From Xenoacremonium recifei (lineage: Eukaryota > Ascomycota > Sordariomycetes > Hypocreales > Nectriaceae): DNA of 64,000 nt. The notes below the pieces were generated by a model. It was not told the origin of the DNA, searched no databases, and worked only from the letters and a program-made list of their open reading frames with translations. This document shows, piece after piece, positions 10,983-21,738 of the stretch. A program made the translations under genes and the position numbers. The DNA lies in NCBI GenBank assembly GCA_012184525.1, contig WOFQ01000013.1, positions 1-64,000 of the forward strand, in the 5' to 3' direction. The stretch's first letter is position 1, and each line of letters begins with the position of its first letter.

Positions 10983-12495
10983 AGCATGCACTTGAAGCAA
11001 TATCTAGTCGAATTCTTCGAACGACACAGTATGTTTCATTAGGCCTATGGTATTAAGCCCAAAGAAATTGAGATCATCAGAACACGCACCAAAGTTTGAA
11101 TTAGGATAACCCCCCATATAGTTGCTGTCATTTTTAATTGTCAACAGAATGCCGTATTCTTTTTTTTTAAGCTCTTTCGTAGGTGTACATTGCAAGCAGT
11201 AGAAAGTGGGCGAAACCCCACGTCCCACAGCCTGTGAAAGAACTGAGAAAATACGGTGTATAGAGCCAATTTCTGAACCAGTAAGCGTTTTCATCTGAGC
11301 CTGGCGGGCACGCTCAGAGACCTTGATGAGGGCATATATAATATTGTCTAATCGTTGGCCAAGGAAGAATAAGCCACTGGGTGTTTTTAGGGAGGGGTTT
11401 CGTATTTGAACGAATGTTATTCGCGCCACTGTCATGGCTTTCCAGCCTATGAGCACAGTAGAGGGTACCATTTGTCTCGCAAAGACAAAGGTCTGGTGCC
11501 GGCAGTTGCATACCAGTAAGTCCGATAGCAAAGGAAGAAAAGGTTGCTATAAGCATAGAGTAAAATGAATTGCTAACGTGCACAGCCGATGATACAGGGT
11601 CAAATCGAGCTATTATACCAAGGTGAGAAAGGGTCCATCCGTCAACACACGCGATAATAATCAAGAACGAGTCATTCTGGATTCTGAGGAGCCGGGATGA
11701 CAAGAACAGGATCATATACCAGAGGCAAAGCCCCACGTACGGTCCTCGTTTCCACATACAGCTTTCAAAGTGAATAATTCTGTTAGTAAGACTCTAATAC
11801 GCCGGACAGTATTTATAGCTGCATTCAGAGAAGTCCAAGGGCAACCCAACATTTAGAGTGCCTTACATGAGACTGAAACAATTGAAATTTACTCCCGCGA
11901 AAGAGCCACCAGAAAAAGTACAGCTCTTCCTACTTAGTCCAGTAACACCCGAAGTTATCGATGCTTAGAGTTTGCTATAGAGATGTAGAGTTAAATCTAA
12001 AGAATCTCAACAATGGCACCACTTGACGGCAGCTGCAGACGGTAATCCAGCAGAGCATGGTGCGGTTAAACCAGAGAGTATTCTTAGTAAAACTGTTGAC
12101 GGAGGGTGAGCAGGCGGAGCAAGATCTCCAAAAACTGTGACATAGTCCAACCCTGCGTAGTCAATAATGCAGACTCAACACTTTTGGGTTTTCTATCCAG
12201 GGGCCGAAATTTATGATTCACTGGATAAGGGTGAAATTAAAGAGATCAGGCAAAGTTTCTCTGAGAGATGTTTCGCGAGAAGTTAAGCTCTACATGATTT
12301 CCCAAAGCTTTCCGAGAACCTTCGGCTAAGTCTTTACCAATTGAGCGACCTCGAATGTATTGCCTAGTCTACTAAGACGAAGGAGTGCATTAATGGGAGT
12401 TGGTGATCTCTATGTCGAGTAGTTTATATCTTATAGATCGGCGGTCGTAGGACTACAAAGGTTAGTTGTTGTAATAGTATGATAAGTGAGAAAAC
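10983..12495. other. Gap with an unassigned two-frame coding-like stretch
   Basis: 1.5 kb without a clear gene. On the minus strand two overlapping open frames (11314-11757 and 11004-11531) show protein-like composition: the first has two hydrophobic stretches, the second a basic segment. I found no acceptable intron joining them and no recognisable family, so this could be chance or the remains of a membrane-protein gene. A T10 run sits at about 11160-11169. The right end is 3' flank of the aldo-keto reductase. Confidence 0.3.
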
Positions 12496-13491
12496 CTACT
12501 CCCAGCCGTGATAGTCATACTCATCTGTCTCAAGCCCCTCCATCTCTTTCTCGGTCAACGCGAAGTCGAACAGCTGGGAATTCTCTACAATCCGCGAGGG
12601 GGTAACCGATTTAGGGAGCGGATTGAAACCCTGCGGTAGTTAGCCAGGGAGTTTTATGTAATTGAGCCCACGCTTACTTTTTGCAAACTCCATCGAAGCA
12701 GAATCTGAGCCTCGGTCTTGCCTGTTCTTTTCGCAATCGCTTGCAAAGCCTTATCGCCCCATCTATTTGCTTGAGCCAAAGGAGCCCAGGCCTGGACGAT
12801 GACTCCACGCTGATGGCACCATTCGATAATGTCTCCTCGTTGCAACCAGGGATGAAGCTCAATCTGGTTAATGCTGAGAATACCACCTTTGCCCTTGCCG
12901 AGCTTGGAGTCAGTGTCATTGATGTAATTTTCCAATTCTTCGAGGTGCTAATATCATTAATATGAGAACTTCAACCAAAGAAAGCGACCATACCTTAACT
13001 CCGTAGTTAGAGACACCAATGCTTCGTACAGTGCCTGCCTCGACCGCTTCGACCAATGCTCTCCATGCCCCGAGACGGTCCTCGGAAGATCCGTACGGGG
13101 AGTGTAAAATGATAAGGTCTACATACTTGAGGCCGGCAACCTTTTTCAAGCTCTCACTGATAGCAGTCTTGGCGCCCGCATATGAGATGGCATCCGGGGG
13201 GACCTTGGTTGTAAAGAAAATCTGGTCACGGGGGACACCTGACTTGAGTATAGCGTCCGCGCATCCTTCCTCGTTGCGATAGTAGGCCGCACTGTCAACG
13301 TGACGATAACCGGCTTTGATGGCCTCTTGTACGGCAACGCTGGTCGCCTCGGGGGGTGTCAAGTAGACCTGCTCATTATTAGATGATGGTTGTTATCAGG
13401 GGCATAAGTAACATACACCGAAACCCAGGACCGGGATCTCGAAACCCGAGTTGAGCTTGTAGGTGGATTTTAGAGTAAGTTGGCTGGCCAT
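12496..13491 (-). CDS. Aldo-keto reductase
   Basis: Model complement(join(12496..12630,12678..12947,12994..13368,13417..13491)), 284 aa, three introns of 46-48 nt, all in phase 0. NADPH-dependent cytosolic carbonyl reductase of the AKR superfamily. The catalytic tetrad is complete: Asp50 and Tyr55 in HVDSAAYYRNEEG, Lys80 in FFTTKVPP and His114 in IILHSPYG. GVSNYGVKHLEEL, SINQIELHPWLQ and LLRWSLQKGFNPLPKSV (cofactor-binding strand) are typical; the C-terminus DEYDYHGWE is also usual for fungal members. Start: the ATG giving MASQLTLKSTYKLNSG, the normal N-terminus. It lies between the PhyH gene and the SDR, so a role in reducing a cluster intermediate is inferred. A 23-bp perfect inverted repeat lies 82 bp upstream (13573-13595). 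Confidence 0.93.
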
Positions 13492-14124
13492 GGTATATAA
13501 TGCAGTTGTTTGAATCACAGTTTCAAGTGAAGGGGAATGAAGTTGTTCTTATACACCACACCCAAGTAGTATCGGGGATTATACGCTAATCCCCGTGCCA
13601 CAACATTCAACGGAGCATTCCAGGCCCGATCTCCATTCCTGTCTGGAATGGACCCAGGACTCAGGCCTAATCCCTGTCAATCTGCAACCTGCTTACACGC
13701 GTTAGGTGATTTCTGGTAAGAACAAGCATCCACTCTTTTGCTAAGCTTCGAATTACATCTATATGCTTCGCCATTTGCTTCGGGGTCCTATTAGTAATAG
13801 TAGCCTTCCTATATTTTTCATTGACTGATTATTCTACATGTTAGCCGGAGTTAAACGACTTAACAGCGAACGGCGAGACGAGGAGTGGAACAAATATGAA
13901 TGCGGAATGGTTGAAATTGGAATCATTTTGGAGAACTGGAGAGGAATGCTAAACCCATCTAGGTTTCCCCCTGAAGCTGGCCTGTTTTCATTAAGCTGAA
14001 AGTCGCCCACTGTTTACTAATCTATGAAGAACCGGAGTGCTTTATGGAGATTAACGAACTGCAGGCTCAAAAACCCAAAGAAATCCTGCTTGATGTTGGT
14101 AACATTTTAACCTGCATCCAAATC
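13492..14124. other. Promoter region of the aldo-keto reductase gene
   Basis: 633 bp between two minus-strand genes. The left part is the AKR promoter and contains the palindrome annotated separately; the rest is 3' flank of the SDR. No coding sequence is supported. Confidence 0.5.
13573..13595. promoter_or_regulatory. Perfect inverted repeat upstream of AKR gene
   Basis: Arms CGGGGATTA and TAATCCCCG are exact reverse complements around a 5-nt spacer TACGC. A further partial copy (TAATCCCTG) lies at about 13669-13677. The position, 82 bp from the AKR start codon, and the CGG-ended symmetry suggest a binding site for a dimeric regulator. This is inference; the site is unmatched to any motif I know. 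Confidence 0.5.
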
Positions 14125-15588
14125 TCATTTTAATGCTCGAGATATGTCTTGTATAACTTTTTCGGATGTCGTCCAAAGTTCCTTGGCGAGCTCATCATCT
14201 TGACCACAGCCTACAGGGTCTTCCACAGCGCCTGGCGGGATTAGGTAGGAGCCTTTGTATATATCTTTCTCCTGCCAGACCTTTGGGCTCGTAGCTGCAA
14301 ACAAGGCAGTTGACACTCCTTCTAGTGGTGAAAGTCTTCCCTCGAGAGAACGCTGTTTATCAGGATCTATAGAATTCATGACCCCAGCTAAATAGAAACG
14401 GAGATTCAGCTAGTGTTCTAAAGCTTTAGGATTGAGAAACATACTGGTCTTGATCAATCCCGGATGGAGGGAGATAGATATAGCATCGATGCCAGCATCA
14501 TCGAAGTTCTTCTGCAACTGTCTTGCGAATAGAAGATTTGCGAGTTTCGAGAGGCCTGTTAGACAATCAGTATCTTCTATCCTGTATAGTCATGTCTGAC
14601 GTTAGTCGAAACGTATTTAGCTTACTATACCGAGTGAAATCTGCGCCACCGAGGGCGCTAGGTTCCATTTGTGCATTGAAGCTCGAGAGTGAGTTGAATC
14701 TAGTGCCCTGCGGAATCAACTTGTATGATGCTGCGGATACCTTTTGGACCTTGTTAGAAGCGATTCATTTCCTAACACACAGTGAGAGTATCATACCACG
14801 ATGACTCGTACATCGTCGAGATTCTCGGCAGTGTGTTTCAAGAGCGGAAGTAACTCAGTGGTAAGAAAGAACGGTCCAAGATGGCTGGTGCTCGTTAGCA
14901 AAGCGTCCACGGTGGTAAAGGACTTGGCTATGGGAGACTTTGTAGCGAACGACACCGAGATGCCGTCTGAATTGATGTCCAGTGGCATGGAAATACTTGA
15001 GTCTAAATTAGTTTCTCATTTGCAGTAGGAATGGCGGACATAGTACATAGCAGCATTGTGAATCAAGATATCAATCCTGTTCTCAACCTGGAGAAACTTT
15101 CGAACGGCGTCCCTAACAGCTTGCATATCACCTAGATCTGCGATAAATGGGACTAGTTGACCATCACGGATGTCTGGGTTTTCGTTCCGCATCTCCTGGA
15201 TAGCAAGATTGGCTTTCGCAGTGCTCCGGGCACCGACATATACCTTAGCATTCTTACAGGCGAGCTGGTAAGCTGTGTGGAAGCCCATTCCACCGGAGGA
15301 GCTGTAGAACACGCCAATTTAGCCCAGAAAATAGGGTATGAGTCAAATGAGAACATACTTCGCACCAGTGACCAAGGCCACTTTCCCTGATAAGTCTGGA
15401 ACTTCATCTCTTATGGGCCATTTCTGTTTGAGCGTAAGTAGACATGAGCGTTGATGCATTGATTGAGAACTGACCACTTGCTTTGAGCTGGACATGGGTG
15501 GAGCTGCCCACGTAGTGAGTGTACGGTACGTAGTCTTTCGGAATGTGGCACGCGATAGGTGCCGGCTGGATATAATGCTCCGTAGCAT
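14125..15588 (-). CDS. Short-chain dehydrogenase/reductase (retinol-dehydrogenase type)
   Basis: Model complement(join(14125..14387,14445..14555,14626..14740,14797..14884,14939..14995,15047..15301,15359..15588)), 296 aa, six introns. Rossmann-fold NAD(P)H oxidoreductase. Cofactor motif VALVTGANSSGGMGFHTA, then IDILIHNAA, FATNHLGPFFLTTELLPLL, the strand RVIVVSAAS and catalytic YSLSK (Y-x3-K), formed across an exon junction; HPGLIKTGV follows. The intron 14885-14938 is 54 nt, stop-free and in frame. Exon 1 may contain another intron (15424-15474, GTCAGT donor) that would remove 17 residues. The N-terminus MLRSIISSRHLSRATFRK has six Arg/Lys and no acidic residue, like a mitochondrial presequence; an inner ATG (MSSSKQ) would lack it. 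The acceptor for exon 5 could be 14741 or 14750. Cluster position suggests a role with the AKR and PhyH enzymes. Confidence 0.87.
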
Positions 15589-16184
15589 TTCGTTAGAATA
15601 AATCAATCACCAAAATAGTTTAATTAGGAATCTACCCAGACTACTTCCATCAAGTTAAATTTAACGAATATCGGTAATCCGGTATCGCACCGGCTACCGT
15701 CGGCTCCCTTATCGTCTTAGAATCCAAACACGGCCCATCCCCTTACTAAGGTGCTAAGCTCGAAGGTGAATGCTGGACTAACGCAGTTGCTTAATTCAGT
15801 TGAAATAAAAGATAAATGCTCTTAAATATAGTATGATATTGGTGGATAGGTCATAGGATGATATATCAGCATTAAGAATGCACAGTGAGCCTCTGTGTTG
15901 ACCGTGAAACGGCTGCGGGTATCCTCCCTCTCGGAGTGAACGGCAAATGAAGGATCCTTCATCATCTAAAGAACCAATCTAGACTATAAATGCATCAGAA
16001 AAACACAGGAGCCGTGTTTAAGCGGTGCGATATCGGATTCTTCTTTCTCACCTACCCGCATTTGGGTATATTTTTCTTTTGATACATTTCGAACACGAAG
16101 ACCTGTCGTTTAAACGCTCGGTATCTCCAGGAATACTATATTACTTACCCCAACCTACCAGGTAGGTTTAAGTCGTAGAGGAAA
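15589..16184. other. Promoter region of the SDR gene
   Basis: Between two minus-strand genes. At 15669-15700 there is a dense run of CGG/CCG triplets (CGGTAATCCGG, then CGG-N7-CCG), possible Zn2Cys6 half-sites about 80-110 bp from the SDR start. Otherwise AT-rich with no coding sequence. Confidence 0.4.
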
Positions 16185-18048
16185 TTATCTATTTAAATGC
16201 CCTTGGCCCTCTATTTCAGATGCCATAGCCGAAGGGAAGGTTCTGCTAAGGGGCTGAAGTAGAGCATAATTGCGATACTTGCTCGCTGTCGCGCGCCTCG
16301 CTCTCTTTCCGAACAACACCATGGGTATGGTAAGTGAAGCAACAGCAGCCGAGAGACCACCAACAGTTGCGAAGAAGGCATAGAGACCCTGCTGCTCAAT
16401 CCAAGGTGAGATCGCGAATACGATAGCAGTAGCTATGCCGTTGCGCACAAAAGCAACTCCGACAAGAGCATCCCCAATAATCTGCTTCACCGTCAATTCC
16501 AATGATGGGGGCATATTATATGATGCATGGGTTTCCTTACGTCTTGATAAGAGTCCAGGACATACGTGAGACTTAGATCACATATAACAGAGAAAGAAAA
16601 CCCGTATATTCCATATCCTATACCAAGAAAAATCCACGGCAGGCCCTAGAAATTATTGTCAAAATGCTGTGAGTATGATAATGGAATAAGTGGGGACACA
16701 CATGTGCAAGGCCAAGGCCATAAGTAAATAATCCAGCTGGAGTAAGAATAATGCACGGGAGAGCAAGATGTAGCCGTGTTTCGGGCTCGAAGACTCCCTT
16801 GTTGTGCTTGGATCGCCATACAATGTACCAATCGCTTAGTGGACCACTATACACGAATGCGATCACAGATCCAATGAAGGGGGAAAGAGAAAAGAGCCCA
16901 ACTCCGATCGAACCAAAATTGTATGGTTCATTGAGCAGATAAGTCGATGATGTCGTGCCACAGACAGAGAACCAAGCCAAATTTGCCCCATACATCACGG
17001 AAGTGTAGGCCACTGCTGGAAACGTGAAAAGTATGATGAATGGCTGGATCATGTGTTGCAACAAACTTGTATCCGTCTTCTTAATGAGTCGAAGACGCTG
17101 GAGATAGCTCTTGCGATGATAGACTTGCGAACCGCTACCATAATTATGAACATCGATCGAAGGTGGCGCTAAATTTTCGTTGTCCCTCTCAACTTTCGAA
17201 TGCGATTTGTTGACGTTGAGGGTGTTAGAATTATTCTCAAAACTTGCGTTTAGAGCAGGAATATACTTGGTCTCTTCAAAAAGAAAGACAACTGCCACCA
17301 GGTTGATACTGAGTAGGATAGTGCACCACCACCAGATCCAACGCCATCCTTGCGAAGCAGCACTGAAGCCTGCAGCTACAGGGGCGAGGAAGGTACCAGC
17401 AGTGACGACGAGGACATAGGCACCGTTAGCAGAGGCGCGTTGGTGGGTGAAAAACAAGTCCGCTACAGTCATCTGAACAATGGTCTCACTTATGGCGCCT
17501 GCAAGACCAATGATGAAGTTGATCACTAAGTTCTCCCAGTTGGTCTTCATCTTAGCAAACCAGATAGAGCCAGCAAGCTGAACAATTAAGCTCAAAATGT
17601 ATATGGGTCGACGGCCGTATCGATTCGCCAAAGGGTAAAGGAAAATGCAACCTAGAGCGAGACCGGCGCAGTCAATAGCCCAAGAGTTGTTGAGATCCGT
17701 ATAGGAAATTCCAAGTTCTTGGAACAAATCGCCCCAGATTACTGGGCCAATGTCCAAGAGCACAAACGTCATCAGGGCGTAGAAGCAAGCTAAAACGAAG
17801 TTCAACGTCTTGCGCATCACAGACCAATTCTACTGCAGCGTTAGCTTCTTCTCATTCTTCTCACTGTCCTTGATACCGACCAATGGATCATTGGGGTCGT
17901 CTGTTGGTGTTGGCTGTAGAACGACTCTGGCACTGTCGGCTTTTTGCGGTGCCCAAACATCAGCCCGGAGTATGATGCGATGGAATCCATTCAACTAACC
18001 TGTTTCCAAACGAACAGTTCCTGGTACGATGGCAATTTGAGAAAGCAT
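16185..18048 (-). CDS. MFS transporter, drug:H+ antiporter (DHA1) type
   Basis: Model complement(join(16185..16481,16541..16645,16702..17829,17881..17939,18000..18048)), 545 aa, four introns of 51-60 nt with consistent phases. Membrane exporter or metabolite carrier. N-terminal soluble segment with DDPNDPLNWS, the hallmark of fungal DHA1 proteins, restored only when the intron 17830-17880 (GTCGGT to CAGTAG) is removed; then GLALGCIFLYPLANRYGRRP (motif A), GLAGAISETIVQMTVADLFF, an acidic/polar central loop (about residues 240-290) and GLPWIFLGIGYGIYGFSFS with a terminal bundle ending in a basic tail. Divergent from PhyH gene 2 over a 906-bp shared promoter, which supports co-regulation. In this group it would be the exporter or uptake carrier; substrate unknown. 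Confidence 0.92.
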
Positions 18049-18954
18049 GTTATCAGGTTGCATTGTAGCTTTTAACAATGGTTATAGATCGGTACGAAGA
18101 CTCAGGGCAGCTAAGTTCAGTAAGAATTCCAAAATCGAAGGCATGAACGGTTTAATATTTGGAGACCAAGTGGCAGGAGATAGGCACAACGAGTAACATT
18201 GTTCTCCTGTCAAAGCACACAGTTAACGTATTTCAGATAAGAGAAGAACGGGTTCCTCAGACGGTGTGATAACTAATCGTAGAGCTAAAGAACAAGGAAT
18301 CGCTAACCAGGTGGAGATGCATGGACATGGAGTATCCTGAAGTGGATTCTCAAGATAACATCCGTGATCCATAGCCAATATCCAACCCCTGGTCGGAGTT
18401 ACGCTATCCCGTTTTCGAGGGGGTTTTGGGAGAAGTGGAGGTTGATCAGTAGCCGCCACCTCTTTTACTGTGCCGGATAATCGATGAGTCCTGATAAGGT
18501 GCTGTTCATGTTATCGGGTAACAGCAACCTAGTCCCAATGAATGGGGGAGAGAGGAGAAATGATCGACTAAGTTTGTTATCTATAGCTGCGCCTCGCAAG
18601 AGATGATGTTGTGTCGCGTAGTCTAACCAGAAATATAGGGAAGAATTGAGAAAGAAACAACAAGGATGTTGACCACAATTTCCATATCTCCTCTTAGGAC
18701 AAAGTCACAGATCTTCCAGGCCGTTTATGTAAGTATCTAACCAGAAGTATGGGCAAGATTGGAGAAGACCGGGCAAATGCGTGGCCCCAAATCTCCATGT
18801 TTGTCCTGCGTCCAAGTTCGGAGTGGCAGAGCATCCTCAGATGGATGACTGAATTGGTTAACCAGGCCGGGGCTTCAAGTGAGTATTTAAGATCGTCACT
18901 TCGCCAGCAACTTTAATGAAATCGAACCCAAGCAAGTAGCTGAATGATAAATCT
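18049..18954. promoter_or_regulatory. Divergent promoter, MFS transporter / PhyH dioxygenase 2
   Basis: 906 bp, unusually long for this window. It contains an imperfect direct repeat (18622-18652 and 18736-18766, 26 of 31 identical, with weaker similarity continuing downstream), annotated separately. No coding sequence is supported on either strand. Confidence 0.5.
18622..18766. repeat. Imperfect 31-bp direct repeat in the shared promoter
   Basis: Copies at 18622-18652 and 18736-18766 both start TCTAACCAGAA and end GAGAA; 26 of 31 positions match. About 40 bp downstream of each copy a second weak similarity is seen (TTTCCATATCTCC versus AATCTCCATGTTT). The pattern suggests an old ~114-bp tandem duplication of promoter DNA. 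Confidence 0.5.
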
Positions 18955-20005
18955 ATGTTAAAGCAACAGATGCCCAATATGACGACCACTACCGTTATCG
19001 TTTCCGAGACTCTCGAGCACCTTTCACTTCAGAAGGTGGATTTTAACGACCACACAGTCACGTACCAACGTGTCGTTAGCCTTGTACGCCAGGATGGCGG
19101 TGTCATCATCAAGAATTTTGCTGCGCCTGGGCTCATCGAGCAAATTCGTTCCGAGCTCAAACCCGTCTACGATGCTGATGTGCCCGATGAATCTGGCTTC
19201 TTTCCTCCCACAACTCGTCGAGCTACGGGGCTTCTTGCATCTTCAGAGGGCTGCATCGAATTGGCTACCAATAAGCTTTGGATCGATACATGTAACGAAA
19301 TTCTTACCAGCACATGTCACCCTTGGTATGGCCAAAAGAAGGCTACGTGGGTTTCCAAGCCTATCCTCGCTGGTACTTTTGGATTTCAGATTCACCCTGG
19401 CTCACGTCGCCAGGACCTGCACCGTGACGACAGGTTAGTATTGACCTTCGAGCCGATTTGACATAATTCTAAAAAAATTTTTAACCTATTCAGTGACTAT
19501 CATCTCCCCAGTGGCCTCGATTCATGCATGATGGGGCTGCTTGTTGCAATGACCAAGACCACGAAGGCCAATGGTGCGACGATGGTAATCCCACGATCTC
19601 ATTTATGGACTTTAGACCGGGCTCCGAAGGATGAAGAGGCTATTGCTGTAGAGCTGGAAGCCGGCGACGCCCTCATCTTTGGTGGGAACGTGTACCATGG
19701 AGGAGGTGCAAACAAGACAAGGTTTGCATACTAAGATCAAGCGTCTTTTACTAGGGGTTATCACTAATTTTCTATCCAGTGATGAGATTCGTGAAGTCAT
19801 TGGCCTCTTCATGTGTAAGGGATTCTTGAGACCCGAGGAGAACCACACTCTTGCAGTCCCTCCTGAAGTGGCGAAGAGGTTTACACCTCAGGTCCAACGT
19901 CTGCTGGGCTACGGCATCAGTAAGCCAGCTGTCGGATTCTACAAGTATAAGGATCCCATGTCGGTACTTTTTGGGGTTGATGACGATGAGATTGTACGCC
20001 TATAA
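18955..20005 (+). CDS. PhyH-type Fe(II)/2-oxoglutarate dioxygenase 2
   Basis: Model join(18955..19433,19494..19721,19780..20005), 310 aa, two introns of 60 and 58 nt. Phytanoyl-CoA-dioxygenase-like enzyme. HxD iron ligands in LHRDDSDYH, distal histidine in GGNVYHGGG, core MTKTTKANGATMVIPRSHLW, and the family ending GYGISKPAVGFYKYKDP. The first intron falls directly after the HRDD codons. It shares GFFPPTTRRATGL and KTTKANGAT with dioxygenase 1 (FFPPSTRRAFGL, KTTKANGAT), so the two are paralogs, but they are otherwise diverged and this one lacks about 35 N-terminal residues. Start: the first ATG at 18955; ATG 18979 (MTTTTVIV) has a better context and would shorten it by 8 residues. Divergent from the MFS gene and followed 79 bp later by the convergent Zn2Cys6 gene. 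Confidence 0.92.
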
Positions 20006-20084
20006 GCAATAAAAGCAAGAAATAGGATGCAGAATCGAATTCAAAATCACTCATAATTTGAACTCGTCTTCCATCTATACTTAG

Positions 20085-21738
20085 CTACCAAATAAGAAGC
20101 TCATATCGAGTCCTTGTCCCTTGTCGCGCATATTGAATCCAATTCTTCTCTTCGCTTTGGCCCCAGAAAGATTTCAGAAAATACAACATTTGTGACCGGT
20201 CGAACGTACAATGTTTTTGTATGATCATGGTTAGTTGTGATTCTATCCACTGCTGGACAGCTTCGTCGTGGATGCTCTCAGTTCCCAATACGAAGAGGGG
20301 CCAAGGTTGGTCTTGCGTGAAACATCCTGGAATACCCAGGGCCAGAAGCGACTGTATGAGCTTGTGTCGGAGTCTTAAAACCGTGCTTTGAGTGCTGCTG
20401 TCGTTATATAACGCTTGGTAACTATAAATGGTCGTCGCATAAAAATATGCGGAAATAAGATGGACAAGGCCTTTCGTTTCAGAGAAGCGATGTGCCATGG
20501 GGATTGACTCCATCCTCCTTACGGCATGGTGTCGTACCTGCACTAAAGCTACTTGTGTCTGCTGAAATGCTGTCTGAAGGCTCTGCTCGTCTTTTCGCTT
20601 GGTGTCATCATCGCAGTGGGTAGTGCAAGCTCTCTCCACATTCGCTATGAATCTCATAACGAAGAGGAAGCCGGTAAATGGAGATATGTATGACCCCAAA
20701 GCGTTCAGATTGAGCTTATCCGAATGATTTCTCGTTGAGCTTTCGTCACAAGCGATGTTGTCTCGTTGCAATTGCGAGGCGGAAGTCCGATGGTGGGCCG
20801 TCAACATCGGCCAAGTGCTTGCCGAAAATAGTTCCTCGGCTAGAAAGTGGCTGGTAGAATCGTTTCCAGTAATCACTTGCTCCATAGTCTCGCGCAAACG
20901 CTGTGCGGCGTCTAAGTGGTTTCGCCAAGCACCCGAGCTTGGGCAATGTATTTCGAGGTATGATAACAGAAGAGTGGTCGCTACCACCGCGTTTACTTGT
21001 GATCTATCGGACGTCGAGAGGATATCCAGAGAACATCGTAAAGACCTAATATCCTCAGAGAGGAGTCTAAGGGTGTTGTTGCGATAGAATGTCGTAGCAT
21101 TCGTGTATGACTGCTTCTGCCAACCATGGCTTTCCAGTTGTGAAGTGATGTTGCTGGCCGCGATTCCAAGGATGACGGATAAGAGAGATCGTGACTGGAA
21201 AGCAAGAGGTAGAATCAAACAGCGCCAAGGATTAGACCCGTCTTCGTACCATGCAAGCTCCTTAGATATGACGTTGACAAAGTGACATAGCAGCGGCTGC
21301 TCAGATATCATCATTGGCCCTTGCTGAGGCAAAACTGGCCGCAGGCCAAGAAGCTCGATAGGAGAGGACGTTGTTGGCAACCTCGAATATAGATGCGGGG
21401 TCTGGCTGACGCTTGCAGGATCATTCGATGAAATGACTGCTGGAGCAGTCAGTATCCGGGCATCTCTCTTGTCGCTCCCGCCAAACCCGCCAAATTGTCG
21501 ACGGTTTGGACCTTTGCTGACGGCCCCGCAAATCCACTTGAGAGGTTTGTCGTATCCCGGACAGGATAACCCCCGCTCGACGCACTTCGAGCAGGCAGGT
21601 CGCCCTCTATCGCACCGAATCCGCCGCCGATTACAGGTTCGGCAATCTGTCAAGGGAGAGTTAGATTAAATGGCTTGTTTCTGGGACAATATGATGTCTA
21701 GCCATACCGGTGTATTTTTTAGTGTTGCAATTACCCAT
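20085..21738 (-). CDS. Zn2Cys6 transcription factor of the PhyH/SDR/AKR group
   Basis: Model complement(join(20085..21646,21708..21738)), 530 aa. The zinc cluster sits at the extreme N-terminus, residues 12-38: DCRTCNRRRIRCDRG, then ACSKCVERGLSCPGY. A tiny first exon encodes ten residues (from MGNCNTKKYT) and joins through a 61-nt intron (GTATGG to ACAG); reading from the in-frame TTG in exon 2 would miss it. The rest fits the fungal-specific factor domain 2 type (PF11951-like): long helical region with LAFQSRSLLSVILGIAASN, LLLSYLEIHCPSSGAWRNHL and ISAYFYATTIYSYQAL. Located at the edge of the group beside the second PhyH gene, it is the best candidate for its pathway regulator. Inverted repeats lie about 410-475 bp upstream of its start. 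Confidence 0.9.
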
